DNA from: UBA964 sp037444685
GTDB lineage: Bacteria; Pseudomonadota; Gammaproteobacteria; Steroidobacterales; Steroidobacteraceae
Length of the DNA: 64,000 bases
Reading direction: 5' to 3'
Assembly (NCBI GenBank): GCA_037444685.1
Contig: JBBILX010000002.1
Span: 124,001-188,000 of the forward strand
This document shows positions 35,219 to 46,540 of this stretch, piece by piece; within the stretch, counting starts at the first letter, position 1; the number at the start of each line of letters is the position of its first letter. Below the pieces are notes generated by a model. The model saw only the letters and a program-made list of their open reading frames with translations, was not told the DNA's origin and searched no databases. Made by a program: the position numbers and the translations under genes.

Positions 35219-36475
35219 TCAGGCGCCGTAAACCGGGAAACGCCGGCAGAGTGCGACGACCTCGCCACGCACCCGCTCGATCGTCGCCTCCGCGCCACGG
35301 GCGTCGAGCACTTCGGCGATCCAGTCGGCGACCCGCTCGAACTCGGCGACACCGAAGCCACGCGTCGTGCCAGCCGGCGTGCCGATCCGGATGCCACTCG
35401 TGATGGCCGGCGGGCGCGGATCGTTCGGCACCGCATTCTTGTTGACCGTGATGTGCGCGCGACCGAGAGCGGCATCGGCCTCCTTGCCGGTGACCTGCTT
35501 GTCGGACAGGTCGAGCAGGAACAGATGGTTGTCGGTGCCACCCGAGACAATGCGGTAGCCGCGGGCCTGCAGGCGCCTGGCCATCGCGCGCGCGTTGGTC
35601 ACGACCTGCTGCTGGTAGGTCCTGAACTCAGGCTGCAGCGCCTCGAGGAAGGCGACCGCCTTCGCGGCGATCACGTGCATGAGCGGTCCGCCCTGCGTGC
35701 CGGGGAACACCAGCGAATTGAACCTCTTGGTGATCTCGTCGTTGGCACGCGCGAGGATCAGGCCGCCGCGCGGCCCGCGCAGCGTCTTGTGCGTGGTCGT
35801 CGTCACGACGTCCGCGTAGGGCACCGGATTGGGATAGACGCCGGCGGCGACGAGGCCGGCGACGTGCGCCATGTCGACCATCAGCCAGGCGCCCGCCTTG
35901 TCGGCGATCGCCCGGAAACGGGAAAAGTCCAGCGTCCTCGAGTAGGCCGAGAAGCCCGCGACGATCAGCCGCGGTCGCGCCTCGACCGCGAGCCGCTCAA
36001 GCGCATCGTAGTCGATCTCGCCGTTGTCGGGACGGATGCCGTACTGGACCGCATTGAAGAGCTTGCCGGAGAAGTTGACTTTTGCGCCGTGCGTCAGATG
36101 TCCGCCGTGATCGAGACTCATGCCGAGCAGGGTGTCGCCTGGCTCGAGCAGCGCGAGATAGACGGCCGCGTTCGCCTGCGAGCCCGAGTGCGGCTGGACG
36201 TTTGCGTAGTCGGCGCCGAACAGCTTCTTGGCGCGATCGATGGCGAGCGCCTCGGCCACGTCTACGAACTCGCAGCCGCCATAGTAGCGCTTGCCCGGAT
36301 ACCCTTCGGCGTACTTGTTGGTCAGCACCGAACCCTGCGCCGCGAGGACGCGCGGACTCGTGTAATTCTCCGAGGCGATCAGCTCGATGTGCTCCTCCTG
36401 GCGCCGCCGCTCGGCCGCCATCGCTGCGGCGAGTTCGGGATCGAAGTCGTCGATGACCATGCTGGCCGGAAACAT
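35219..36475 (-). CDS. glyA: Serine hydroxymethyltransferase
   Basis: PLP enzyme interconverting serine and glycine with tetrahydrofolate; main one-carbon source for purines. 418 residues. ATG 36475 (MFPASMVIDD) is preceded by GAGG about 8 bases away, so I prefer it to the ATG at 36460. The PLP lysine is in TTTTHKTLRGPRGGLIL, and IELIASENYTSPRVLAAQGS is conserved. A longer in-frame reading upstream overlaps the next gene and is spurious. Confidence 0.97.
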   Translation of the reverse strand: MFPASMVIDDFDPELAAAMAAERRRQEEHIELIASENYTSPRVLAAQGSVLTNKYAEGYPGKRYYGGCEFVDVAEALAIDRAKKLFGADYANVQPHSGSQANAAVYLALLEPGDTLLGMSLDHGGHLTHGAKVNFSGKLFNAVQYGIRPDNGEIDYDALERLAVEARPRLIVAGFSAYSRTLDFSRFRAIADKAGAWLMVDMAHVAGLVAAGVYPNPVPYADVVTTTTHKTLRGPRGGLILARANDEITKRFNSLVFPGTQGGPLMHVIAAKAVAFLEALQPEFRTYQQQVVTNARAMARRLQARGYRIVSGGTDNHLFLLDLSDKQVTGKEADAALGRAHITVNKNAVPNDPRPPAITSGIRIGTPAGTTRGFGVAEFERVADWIAEVLDARGAEATIERVRGEVVALCRRFPVYGA

Positions 36476-36539
36476 GCGGTAACCCTCGGGAAGGACGCCA
36501 GAAAACGGCCGTCCATTGTACCGCAACGGGTGGCGTCGC

Positions 36540-37496
36540 TCAGGCGCGCGGTGCGTCGAGCAGCGCGCCGACCACGTCGTTCCATGCCAGCGCGAGATTC
36601 CTTCGGTTGTAGCCTCCGCCACCGAGCGCCACGAGCCGTCCATGACCGAGCCGCTCGGCCAGTGCGGCGAGATCGCCGGCCGCGCGCGCATGTACCGCCG
36701 GCGTGAACGACAGGTGCGTGATCGGGTCGCCGGCAATGCTGTCAGCGCCACACTGCAGGATCAGGAACTGCGGCGCGAAGCGCTCGAGGTGTTCGATCAC
36801 TCGCGGCCACTCCCGCGCGAAAACGGCATCGTCGGCGCCGGGCGCCAGCGGTATGTTGAGCTTGGTGCCGGCCGCACCGCCGCGACCGGTCTCGAGCTCG
36901 GAGCCCGTACCCGGATAGAGGAATCGACCATCCTCGTGTAGGTCGGCGAAGATCAGATCGGCGTCGGACTCGTAGGCGTAGAAGACTCCGTCGCCGTGAT
37001 GCGCGTCGATGTCGACGTAGCCGATGCGCCGGAGGTCGAAACGGGTGCGCAGCTGCTCGATCAGCGCGCCGATGTCATTGAAAACGCAGAAGCCGGCCGC
37101 CGCATGACGCGCGGCGTGATGGAGGCCGGCGATCGGCACGAAACCGCGACGCGCCTCTCCGCTCGCGACCGCCGTGCCGACCCGCAGCGTGGCGCCGACG
37201 ACGTCGCTGGCCGCCTCGAACAAGCCGCGCCAGGCAGGGGTGTCACCGCCGTCCAGATGGCCGAGACCGCTCGCGCAGCGCTGGCGAACCAGCTCGACGT
37301 AGTCGGGGGTGTGGAACGCGCAGAGCTCTTCTCTCGTGGCCCGCTTCGGCTCGACGACACAGGCGCGCTCGTCGAGACCGCGAGCCGCGAACTCGCGATA
37401 GAAAGCCTCGTGGCGATCGGTCCCGAACGGGTGGCCGTCACCGAAACCGTACCGCGCAAGGCGCTCGCCGGCGCAGACGAGCAGGTCGACGCTCAT
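36540..37496 (-). CDS. Histone deacetylase / acetoin utilisation (AcuC-like) family hydrolase
   Basis: Zinc amidohydrolase of the class II HDAC superfamily, 318 residues. The zinc ligands are in YVDIDAHHGDGVFYAYESD, the catalytic histidine pair in LHHAARHAAAGFCVFNDIG, and the downstream Asp in LQCGADSIAGDPITH. It could remove acetyl groups from protein lysines or act on acetylated polyamines; the substrate is not deducible. It is transcribed toward glyA and divergently from ettA. Confidence 0.88.
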   Translation of the reverse strand: MSVDLLVCAGERLARYGFGDGHPFGTDRHEAFYREFAARGLDERACVVEPKRATREELCAFHTPDYVELVRQRCASGLGHLDGGDTPAWRGLFEAASDVVGATLRVGTAVASGEARRGFVPIAGLHHAARHAAAGFCVFNDIGALIEQLRTRFDLRRIGYVDIDAHHGDGVFYAYESDADLIFADLHEDGRFLYPGTGSELETGRGGAAGTKLNIPLAPGADDAVFAREWPRVIEHLERFAPQFLILQCGADSIAGDPITHLSFTPAVHARAAGDLAALAERLGHGRLVALGGGGYNRRNLALAWNDVVGALLDAPRA

Positions 37497-37655
37497 GAGC
37501 TGGTCCGCGCCGGGAGGTACCGCATGGCAGCCAGACTAGCACAGGGTCACGCCCCTTCCGGCATCGCCAAGACGGGCCAGCCTGCCGCATAATCCGCGCC
37601 CTGCCAACGTCCGCCCGCGCGGTACCGAAGGCACCCCCAGTCCAGGGTCCACCAT

Positions 37656-39329
<1,674 letters not shown>

Positions 39330-39336
39330 CGCCGGG

Positions 39337-42300
39337 TCAGCCGACCCAGCGGCGCGCGTTGCGAAACATCCGCATCCAGCCGCTGTACTCGCCCGCATCG
39401 CGCGGCCGCCAGGAGTTCTGCAGACTGCGGAACACGCGCTCGGGGTGCGGCATCGTGATCGTGACGCGCCCGTCCGCATTGCACAGGGCCGCGATGCCGC
39501 GCGGCGAGCCATTGGGGTTCGCCGGATAGCGCTCTGCCGGCGCGCCGCGCGCCGTCACGTAGCGCAGTCCGACCAGCCCGAAGTCGAGGCAGGCTTCCAG
39601 AGCGGCCGCGTCGGCGAACTCGGCGCGACCCTCGCCGTGTGACACCGCGATCGGCAGCACCGATCCGGCCATGTCGGCAAAGAACAGCGATGGGCTCGGC
39701 AACACCTCGACCAGGCTCAGTCGCGCCTCGAACTGCTCGACGCGGTTGCGCACGAACCGCGGCCAGTGCGCACTGCCCGGAATCAGTTCGTGCAGCGCCG
39801 AGAGCATCTGACAGCCGTTGCAGACACCGAGCGCGAAAGTCTCGCTGCGGGCGAAGAACTCCTCGAACGCGTCGCGCAGGCGGGGATTGAACCGTATCGA
39901 CTTCGCCCAGCCCTCGCCGGCGCCCAGCACGTCGCCGTAGGAAAAGCCGCCGCAGGCGACCAGACCGCGGAACTCCGCTAGCTGTCGCCGTCCGGCAATC
40001 AGGTCGGTCATGTGCACGTCGTGCGGCTCGAAGCCGGCCAGTTCGAACGCGGCCGCCATCTCGACCTGGCTGTTCACACCCTGTTCGCGCAGCACGGCAA
40101 CCCGGGGTCGTGCGCCACGCGCGATGAACGGAGCGGCAACGTCGGCTTCCGGATCGAAACCGAGATCGACGATGAGTCCAGGCGTCGCCGGATCGATCGC
40201 CGCGGCATGCTCCTCGTCGGCGCAGTCGGGATCGTCGCGCAGCCGGCGCATCGCGTACGACACGGCTGACCAGGCGGCGCGAAGCGCAGACCACGACTCC
40301 TCGAGCACCGTGACGCCGCCGGCATCGCGCACGCGCACGAGGTCGGCCGCCGCCCGAGGCCGCGCGACCACGTGCACGCGGCCGGTCAGTCCGTGGCGGG
40401 AAAAGACCGCACGCGCTGCCTCGACTTCGGCGGCGCGCAACTGCAGCACGACTCCGGGCTCCTCGGCGAACAGCTTGCGCAGCAGCCGCTCGCCGGTCGC
40501 GTCGATGGTGATGTCGAGGCCGCAGTGGCCGGCGAAAGCCATCTCGACCAGCGTCGCCCAGAGGCCACCGTCGGCGCGATCGTGATAGGCCAGCACCTGC
40601 CGGTCGGCACGCAGGTCGCGCAGAGCGGCCGCGAAGCCGCGCAGCAGTGCCGGGTCGTCGAGGTCGGCCGGCACGTCGCCGAGCGCGCCGTGGACCTGCG
40701 CGAGGATCGAGCCGCCGAGCCGCGGCTCTGCGGCGCCGAGGTCGACGAGCACGAGCGCCGTCTCGCCGGCATCGTCCGCCAGCGCCGGCGTCAGGGTGCG
40801 GCGCACGTCGGCGACCGGCGCAAATGCAGAGACGATCAGCGAGACCGGTGCGATCACGCTACGGGTCTCTCCGAACTCGCTCCAGGCCGTGCGCATGGAA
40901 AGGGAATCCTTGCCGACGGGAATGGCGATCCCGAGCGCAGGGCACAGCTGCTCGCCGACCGCTTCGACCGTCGCATAGAGCGAGGCGTCCTCGCCGGGCT
41001 CGCCGCAGGCAGCCATCCAGTTGGCGCTCAGGCGGATGTCAGCGAGATCGGCCACGTCCGCGGCGAGAATGTTGGTGATCGCCTCGGCGATTGCGAGCCG
41101 GCCCGACGCCGGTGCGTCGAGCACGGCCACGGGTGTCCTTTCACCCATCGCCATCGCCTCCCCGGCCACACCGAAATGGTCGGCCACGGTCACGCCGACA
41201 TCGGCGACTGGTACCTGCCAGCGGCCGACCATCTGATCGCGACTGACGAAGCCGCCGACCGTGCGATCACCGATGGTGACCAGGAAGGTCTTGTCGGCGA
41301 CGGCCGGATGCCGCAGCACGCGCAGCGCGGCCTCACGCAGCTCGATCACATCGATTGGCAGGGGCCGCCGCGCGGACGCCAGCGAACGGACGTCGCGGTG
41401 CATCCGCGGCGGTTTGCCGAGCAGCACGTCGAGCGGCATGTCGACCGGGGTGCTGCCGAGCAGCCCGTCGTGCACCAGCAGACGGCCATCGTCGGTCAAC
41501 GTGCCGATCACCGCCATCGGACAGCGCTCGCGCGCGCAGAGCGCCGCGAAACGCTCCATGTCCTGCGCGGCAATCACGAGCACGTAACGCTCCTGCGATT
41601 CGTTGCACCAGAGCTCCATCGGCGAGAGGCCCGGCTCATCGCTCGGGATCGCGCGCAGGTCGACGATCGCGCCGCGTCGACTGTGCGCGACGGCCTCGGG
41701 CACCGCGTTGGAGAGTCCTCCGGCACCGACGTCGTGGATCAGCAGGATCGGGTTGGCCTCACCGAGGGCCCAGCATCGATCGATGACCTCCTGCGCGCGG
41801 CGCTGGATCTCCGGATTGCCGCGCTGGACCGAGGCGAAGTCGAGCTCGGCGCTCGAGGCGCCTGCACCGACCGAGGAAGCGGCACCGCCGCCGAGACCGA
41901 TCAGCATGGACGGTCCGCCGAGCACGACGAGGCGCGCGCCAACCGGGCACTCGCGTTTCTCGACGTGCGGCCGGCGCACGTTGCCGAGACCGCCCGCGAT
42001 CATGATCGGCTTGTGATAGCCGCGCCAGCGGCCGGGCAGATCGCCTTCGATGCGCTGCTCGAAGGTGCGGAAGTAGCCGACGATGCATGGCCGACCGAAC
42101 TCGTTGTTGAACGCGGCGGCACCGAGCGGCCCGTCGATCATGATCTCGAGAGCCGAAGCGATACGCTCCGGTTTGCCCGCGTGCGTCTCCCAGGGCTCCA
42201 CGGCGCCGGGGATAAGCAGGTTCGAGACCGAGAAGCCGACCAGTCCGGCCTTGGGCTTGGCTCCGGTCCCGGTCGCCCCTTCGTCGCGGATCTCGCCGCC

Positions 42301-43245
42301 CGAGCCGGTCGAGGCGCCGGGAAACGGCGAGATCGCGGTCGGATGATTGTGGGTCTCGACCTTCATGAGGATGTCGATCGGCTCGACGGCGCTGCGGTAA
42401 GCGCCGCCGTCCGCGGCGGCGAAGTAGCGCCGCCCCTCGCGCACGCCCTCGATGACGGCGGCGTTGTCGCGATAGGCCGACAGCACGCCCCGCGGCGCGC
42501 ATCGGTGCGTATTGCGGATCATCGCGAACAGCGACTTTTCGCGCGGCTCGCCGTCGATGGTCCAGCTCGCGTTGAAAATCTTATGGCGACAGTGCTCGGA
42601 ATTGGCCTGCGCGAACATCATGAGTTCGGCATCCGTCGGATCGCGGCCCGCCCTCGTGAAGGCAGCGACCAGATAGTCGATCTCGTCGACCGACAGCGCC
42701 AGCCCCAGCTCGCGATCGGCCGCGACCAGCGCCTCGCGTCCCGCGCGCAGCGCGATCGTGCGCAGCGGGCGCGGCGACTCGGCCCGAAACAGCGCGACGG
42801 CGGCGGCGCCGCAGTCGAGCACCGCTTCGGTCATCCGATCGTGCAGCAGAACATCGACCCTGCGTAGCCGTTCCGGATCGGGACGGCCGCCGCGGCAGTC
42901 GAAGCGGTAGACGACGCCGCGCTCGATGCGCTTCACCGCAAGCAGTCCACAAACGTGCGCGATGTCGGTCGCTTTCGACGACCAGGGCGAGATCGTGCCA
43001 GGCCGCGGCACAACCACGCGGCACAGGTCGCCCGTCGACGCCCTCGACGGGGCGTCGCGCGGCCCGTACCTGAGCAGCGCGCCGAGCACGACACGCTCGT
43101 CGTCGGACAGCTCGCGCTGCGTGTCGACGAAATGCAGGTACCGCGCGTCGATGAGCTCGAAGTCGGCGTCCAGCGCGGCGAGGCGCTCGCGGAGCTTCGC
43201 GAGGCGGAACGCCGACAGCGCGGCCGCACCGGTGATTTCGAGCAT
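39337..43245 (-). CDS. purL: Phosphoribosylformylglycinamidine synthase (single-chain)
   Basis: Fourth step of purine synthesis, FGAR to FGAM with glutamine. 1302 residues, the large proteobacterial form joining synthetase and glutaminase. The N-terminal PurS-like part, duplicated PurM-type domains (MKVETHNHPTAISPFPGAST) and C-terminal class I amidotransferase with nucleophile in LGVCNGCQMLSAL and a HGEGRAEF segment are all present. It follows the DUF1820 gene by 8 bases. In E. coli purL also neighbours mltF and tadA, which lie upstream here. Confidence 0.98.
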   Translation of the reverse strand: MLEITGAAALSAFRLAKLRERLAALDADFELIDARYLHFVDTQRELSDDERVVLGALLRYGPRDAPSRASTGDLCRVVVPRPGTISPWSSKATDIAHVCGLLAVKRIERGVVYRFDCRGGRPDPERLRRVDVLLHDRMTEAVLDCGAAAVALFRAESPRPLRTIALRAGREALVAADRELGLALSVDEIDYLVAAFTRAGRDPTDAELMMFAQANSEHCRHKIFNASWTIDGEPREKSLFAMIRNTHRCAPRGVLSAYRDNAAVIEGVREGRRYFAAADGGAYRSAVEPIDILMKVETHNHPTAISPFPGASTGSGGEIRDEGATGTGAKPKAGLVGFSVSNLLIPGAVEPWETHAGKPERIASALEIMIDGPLGAAAFNNEFGRPCIVGYFRTFEQRIEGDLPGRWRGYHKPIMIAGGLGNVRRPHVEKRECPVGARLVVLGGPSMLIGLGGGAASSVGAGASSAELDFASVQRGNPEIQRRAQEVIDRCWALGEANPILLIHDVGAGGLSNAVPEAVAHSRRGAIVDLRAIPSDEPGLSPMELWCNESQERYVLVIAAQDMERFAALCARERCPMAVIGTLTDDGRLLVHDGLLGSTPVDMPLDVLLGKPPRMHRDVRSLASARRPLPIDVIELREAALRVLRHPAVADKTFLVTIGDRTVGGFVSRDQMVGRWQVPVADVGVTVADHFGVAGEAMAMGERTPVAVLDAPASGRLAIAEAITNILAADVADLADIRLSANWMAACGEPGEDASLYATVEAVGEQLCPALGIAIPVGKDSLSMRTAWSEFGETRSVIAPVSLIVSAFAPVADVRRTLTPALADDAGETALVLVDLGAAEPRLGGSILAQVHGALGDVPADLDDPALLRGFAAALRDLRADRQVLAYHDRADGGLWATLVEMAFAGHCGLDITIDATGERLLRKLFAEEPGVVLQLRAAEVEAARAVFSRHGLTGRVHVVARPRAAADLVRVRDAGGVTVLEESWSALRAAWSAVSYAMRRLRDDPDCADEEHAAAIDPATPGLIVDLGFDPEADVAAPFIARGARPRVAVLREQGVNSQVEMAAAFELAGFEPHDVHMTDLIAGRRQLAEFRGLVACGGFSYGDVLGAGEGWAKSIRFNPRLRDAFEEFFARSETFALGVCNGCQMLSALHELIPGSAHWPRFVRNRVEQFEARLSLVEVLPSPSLFFADMAGSVLPIAVSHGEGRAEFADAAALEACLDFGLVGLRYVTARGAPAERYPANPNGSPRGIAALCNADGRVTITMPHPERVFRSLQNSWRPRDAGEYSGWMRMFRNARRWVG

Positions 43246-43253
43246 CCGGGAGG

Positions 43254-43598
43254 CTACTTGTTGCGCGGACCCGCGTCGGTTGGCAGCGCTGGAACCGGGA
43301 TCGGAAACTGGGCGACGTTCGAGCCCTCGAGTGCGCTGATCTTGCTGACCCCGTGCTTCTTGACCTCGTCGATGCGGAGGATCGAGTGCATCGGCAGAAG
43401 ACTGCGCCTGACCCCGTCGAACTCGCCCTTGATGCGCTCCTCGCTCGGGTCGAGCACCACGCTGCTGCGCGCGCCGAAAACCAGCTCTTCGACGGCAATG
43501 AAACCGAACAGGTCGCCCTGCGAGACCTTGCGAGCGTAGATCTCGTAAACCTTGCCCTGATTCACGAACATGATCCGGAAAATGTGACTTGCTGCCAT
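43254..43598 (-). CDS. DUF1820 family protein
   Basis: 114 residues, soluble, beginning MAASHIFRIMFVNQGKVYEI and containing YARKVSQGDLFGFIAVEELV, typical of the DUF1820 family found in gammaproteobacteria. No catalytic motif is visible. It lies directly upstream of purL in the same transcription unit and divergent from the FHA gene. Function unknown. Confidence 0.85.
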   Translation of the reverse strand: MAASHIFRIMFVNQGKVYEIYARKVSQGDLFGFIAVEELVFGARSSVVLDPSEERIKGEFDGVRRSLLPMHSILRIDEVKKHGVSKISALEGSNVAQFPIPVPALPTDAGPRNK

Positions 43599-43614
43599 CG
43601 GGGTCCGCAGGCCT

Positions 43615-43645
43615 GTTGATAACTTATGCCGGCATTATAGGGCCA
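43615..43645. promoter_or_regulatory. AT-rich divergent promoter region
   Basis: The 80-base gap between the DUF1820 and FHA genes holds TTGATAACTTATGCC and GCATTATAGG. Read on the minus strand this gives a perfect TATAAT; on the plus strand TATAGG with TGTTGA 16 bases upstream. It probably serves one or both divergent genes; start sites are not determined. Confidence 0.35.
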
Positions 43646-43679
43646 ATGTCCGCCACCCCGGGTCTGAAAAAACTCATCG

Positions 43680-44900
43680 ATGGCGCTAAGGCTGAGAATC
43701 ATCAGCGAGCACCGGCGCGCCCTGGGGCCGCGCAGCAGCATCGTGTTCGGCGTCGCGGGTGGCTCGATCGGGCGCGCCGCCGACAACGACTGGGTGCTGC
43801 CGGACCCGCAGCGCTTTCTCTCCGGCCATCACGCGCGCATCCATTTCCGGCACGGCCTGTATCTGCTCGAGGACACCAGCACGAACGGCACGTACCTGAA
43901 CGACGCCGCGGAGCCGATCCCGCGCGGAACGCCCTGCGAGTTGCACAACGGCGACATGCTGCGGCTCGGCGAATACGAGGTCGTGGTCGCCATCGATGGC
44001 GCAGCGGACCAGACCGCCGAGCGCACGGCTGCGCTGCAGGTCGAGGCCGCGCCCATCGATTCGCGGCCAACGGAAGCTGCGCCGCGCGTGGAGGACAATC
44101 TGGAGATCTCGCTGTCGCCGAGCGCCCTGTTCTCGATGGAGCCAGCCGAGTCTTCCGGGCCTCTGCAGGTCGGCAACGCCTACGGGCAGGCGGTCGTGCT
44201 GCCGTTCGCCCAGCCGGGCGCGGCGCCACGTCCTGCCGACCCCGCCGAGAACTCCGACATCATCGCGGCGCGCAGGCTCGAGCGTCTCAAGCGTGCGGCC
44301 GCCGCCCGTGAGACGATCGATCCTGCTACGCGCGCGGCCTTCGATGCGTTCTGCCGAGGTGCCGGCATCGACGGTGCCGACCTGCCCGGCGAAGCCGCCA
44401 TCGCAATGCTGCAGCTCGCCGGCAGGCTGCTGCGCGAGGCGCTCGTCGGCCTCAAGGACCTCGAGGTCAAGCGCTACGAGCTGTGTCGTGGACTCGGCCT
44501 GCCGATAGCGGACGCATCGGAGTCGAGCACGCCGTTCAGCGTCACCGCACCGGCCGACGATCTGATCGTACAGCTTCTGCGAAGCCACGACAGTCGCCGT
44601 CTCCATCCCGCGCAGTGGTTGCGCCAGGCGTTCGAGACTGCCAAGCGGCATGACGCGAGTCTGGCCAGCGCGTTGCCGGCGGCGCTGCGCGCGCTGATGC
44701 GCGAACTGCAGCCCGACGTGCTCGAACAGCGCTTCGAGCGCTCGGCGTCGCGCAACGCGACCGGCGGGCGTTTGCCGAACTGGGATCTCTATGCGGAGTT
44801 CGCGCGCACCCTCGCCGCCCAGGCGGAGACTGGAATGCCTCATCTGTTCGTCGAACGGCTCCGGGCGGCGTACGAAGGAGACTGCCGAGGGAAAGCGTAA
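43680..44900 (+). CDS. FHA-domain protein, type VI secretion TagH-like
   Basis: 406 residues. The N-terminal FHA domain (about 1-105) keeps the phosphothreonine-binding residues: GSIGRAADNDWVL, LSGHHARI and STNGTYLN. A variable linker precedes a C-terminal domain starting AFDAFCRGAGI, with GRLLREALVGLKDLEVKRYE and a last part FERSASRNATGGRLPNWDLY, which resembles TagH of type VI secretion systems. No other type VI gene is in the window. In T6SS clusters TagH-type proteins work with the PpkA kinase. A kinase at 28.3-29.6 kb is a possible but unproven partner. Confidence 0.8.
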   Translation: MALRLRIISEHRRALGPRSSIVFGVAGGSIGRAADNDWVLPDPQRFLSGHHARIHFRHGLYLLEDTSTNGTYLNDAAEPIPRGTPCELHNGDMLRLGEYEVVVAIDGAADQTAERTAALQVEAAPIDSRPTEAAPRVEDNLEISLSPSALFSMEPAESSGPLQVGNAYGQAVVLPFAQPGAAPRPADPAENSDIIAARRLERLKRAAAARETIDPATRAAFDAFCRGAGIDGADLPGEAAIAMLQLAGRLLREALVGLKDLEVKRYELCRGLGLPIADASESSTPFSVTAPADDLIVQLLRSHDSRRLHPAQWLRQAFETAKRHDASLASALPAALRALMRELQPDVLEQRFERSASRNATGGRLPNWDLYAEFARTLAAQAETGMPHLFVERLRAAYEGDCRGKA

Positions 44901-44924
44901 GTGGCGCGACGCGCTGTGCGAAGA

Positions 44925-45017
44925 TGGCGGAGAGGGTGGGATTCGAACCCACGTGCCGGTTTTACCCGACCATCCGATTTCGAGTCGGCGCCGTTATGAC
45001 CGCTTCGGTACCTCTCC
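44925..45017 (-). tRNA. tRNA-Ser (anticodon CGA)
   Basis: Folds as a class II tRNA: acceptor GGAGAGG pairs with CCTCTCC, discriminator G and encoded CCA, long variable arm, and TTCGAAT T-loop. The anticodon loop CTCGAAA gives anticodon CGA, reading UCG serine codons. It is transcribed on the minus strand; the 3' end is 24 bases from the FHA gene stop. Confidence 0.95.
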
Positions 45018-45029
45018 AGACAACACGCT

Positions 45030-45058
45030 ATTCTAGGCAACGCGGATCTCGCTGTCAC
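45030..45058 (-). promoter_or_regulatory. Sigma-70 promoter of tRNA-Ser
   Basis: On the minus strand GTGACA (45053-45058) and TAGAAT (45030-45035) are separated by exactly 17 bases, and the predicted start lies about 6 bases before the mature tRNA 5' end. Confidence 0.65.
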
Positions 45059-45106
45059 GGCCGCGGCCGCGGCCGGTCGCTGCCGCCGCAGTCAACACTG
45101 AGCCTC

Positions 45107-46540
45107 ATGCGGAAACGGAACAGCGCAGCACGACAGCCTTGGGTACGCCTGATGGGGCTGGTTCTGGCGCTGACCTGCGCTGGCTCGCCCTCCGGGGCGC
45201 AGATACCGGCGGACATCCGCGGCCGCGGCGTGCTGCGCGTCGTCACGCTCAACGCGCCGACGACCTGGTATCTCGGCACACATGGGCCTGAGGGCCTCGA
45301 ATACGAGCTCGCGGGCGAGTTCGCCCGCGCGCACGGACTCAAACTCGAGATGTGGCCCGCCGCGGACCTGCCTGCGCTGCGCGACACGCTGCGCGCGGGC
45401 CTCGCCGATATCGCGGCGGCGCAGTTGACGAGCACGGCGGCCTGGGAGGGCGTGGGTCTGGTCGCCGCGCCGTATCACGAGGTCCCACAACACTGGATCT
45501 ACCGGCGTGGCGCGCCGCGACCGCGCTCGATCAGGAACATTGCCGAGTCTCGCATCGTCGTTGACGCCGACAGTGCAGAGTCCGAGATGCTGGCCCGGTA
45601 CTCGAGCGGTCTCGGCAGTTCGATCGAGTGGCTCGAGATCCCGCGTGGCGCCGAGGTCGATTCGCTCGACGCGATCACAGACGAAATCGCCGACGTGGCG
45701 CTCGTGGACGGACATCGCTTCGTCTTCGCTCGCGCGCTGCATCCCGAGGTGGCGGTTGCCATGCCGTTCCCGGTCAAGCGACCCGTGAGCTGGGTCGTGC
45801 GCGGCGATGCCCCTGGGCTTCGCGACGAGGTCGACCGCTTCTTCGCCGCGAAGCGACGCGACGGGCGGCTCGCGAGACGCATCGAGCGCTGGATGGCGAG
45901 CACCGCGACGCTGCGTTCGGTCACTGCGCGCGAGTTCCGCGCACTCGTGGAGCAGCGACTGCCGGCGCTGCAGCCGTTCTTCGAGCAGGCTTCGGTCCAG
46001 ACCGGAGTCGACTGGCGGCTGCTGGCCGCTCTCGCATACCAGGAATCGCAGTGGAATGCGAATGCGCGGTCGCCCAACGGGGCGGTCGGGATCATGATGC
46101 TGATGCCGCAGACCGCCAAGGCGCTCGGCGTGCGCAACGTCCTCGATCCGCGCGAGAACATCCTCGCCGGAGCGCGCTATTTCTTGCAGGTCCGTGAGCA
46201 GATTCCTGCTCGCATCACCGAGCCCGACCGGAGCTGGTTCGCGGTCGCGGCGTACAACATTGGCTATGGCCATCTCGAGAGCGCGCGGGTGATCGCGCAG
46301 ATGCGCGGCCGCAACCCGGATCGCTGGGAAGAGGTGCGGGACAGCCTGCCGCTGCTGTCCGAACCGGCCTGGTACCGCCGCGTCAAGACGGGCTATGCGC
46401 GCGGCTGGGAGGCGGCTTACACGGTCGAGCGGGTCCGGCAGTTCGCCAGTGTGCTCGCGTGGCGCAGCGCGCGCACACCCGCCGTCTTCACCGCCAGTCC
46501 GGAAAGCGCGCCCGCACCGAGCGCTGCTCCGCGAAGATGA
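45107..46540 (+). CDS. mltF: Membrane-bound lytic murein transglycosylase F
   Basis: Periplasmic peptidoglycan lyase, 477 residues from ATG MRKRNSAARQP; the open frame upstream crosses the tRNA gene and is spurious. A signal sequence (about 14-30) is followed by an SBP_bac_3-like regulatory domain (LRVVTLNAPTTWYLG onward, about 45-270) and a lysozyme-like SLT domain. The catalytic glutamate is in LAYQESQWNANARSPNGAVG, followed by GIMMLMPQTAKALGV. The usual MltF lipobox cysteine is not evident; ALTCAGSPSGAQ is the nearest candidate. It overlaps the PilZ gene tail to tail by 53 bases. Confidence 0.93.
   Translation: MRKRNSAARQPWVRLMGLVLALTCAGSPSGAQIPADIRGRGVLRVVTLNAPTTWYLGTHGPEGLEYELAGEFARAHGLKLEMWPAADLPALRDTLRAGLADIAAAQLTSTAAWEGVGLVAAPYHEVPQHWIYRRGAPRPRSIRNIAESRIVVDADSAESEMLARYSSGLGSSIEWLEIPRGAEVDSLDAITDEIADVALVDGHRFVFARALHPEVAVAMPFPVKRPVSWVVRGDAPGLRDEVDRFFAAKRRDGRLARRIERWMASTATLRSVTAREFRALVEQRLPALQPFFEQASVQTGVDWRLLAALAYQESQWNANARSPNGAVGIMMLMPQTAKALGVRNVLDPRENILAGARYFLQVREQIPARITEPDRSWFAVAAYNIGYGHLESARVIAQMRGRNPDRWEEVRDSLPLLSEPAWYRRVKTGYARGWEAAYTVERVRQFASVLAWRSARTPAVFTASPESAPAPSAAPRR

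Noticed and set aside
43615..43645. Possible riboswitch or attenuator between the DUF1820 and FHA genes
   Set aside because: Only about 80 bases with promoter-like AT-rich elements; no conserved aptamer structure visible.
44924..45106. N-terminal extension of mltF
   Set aside because: It runs antisense through the tRNA-Ser gene and its promoter; the signal peptide begins at 45107.
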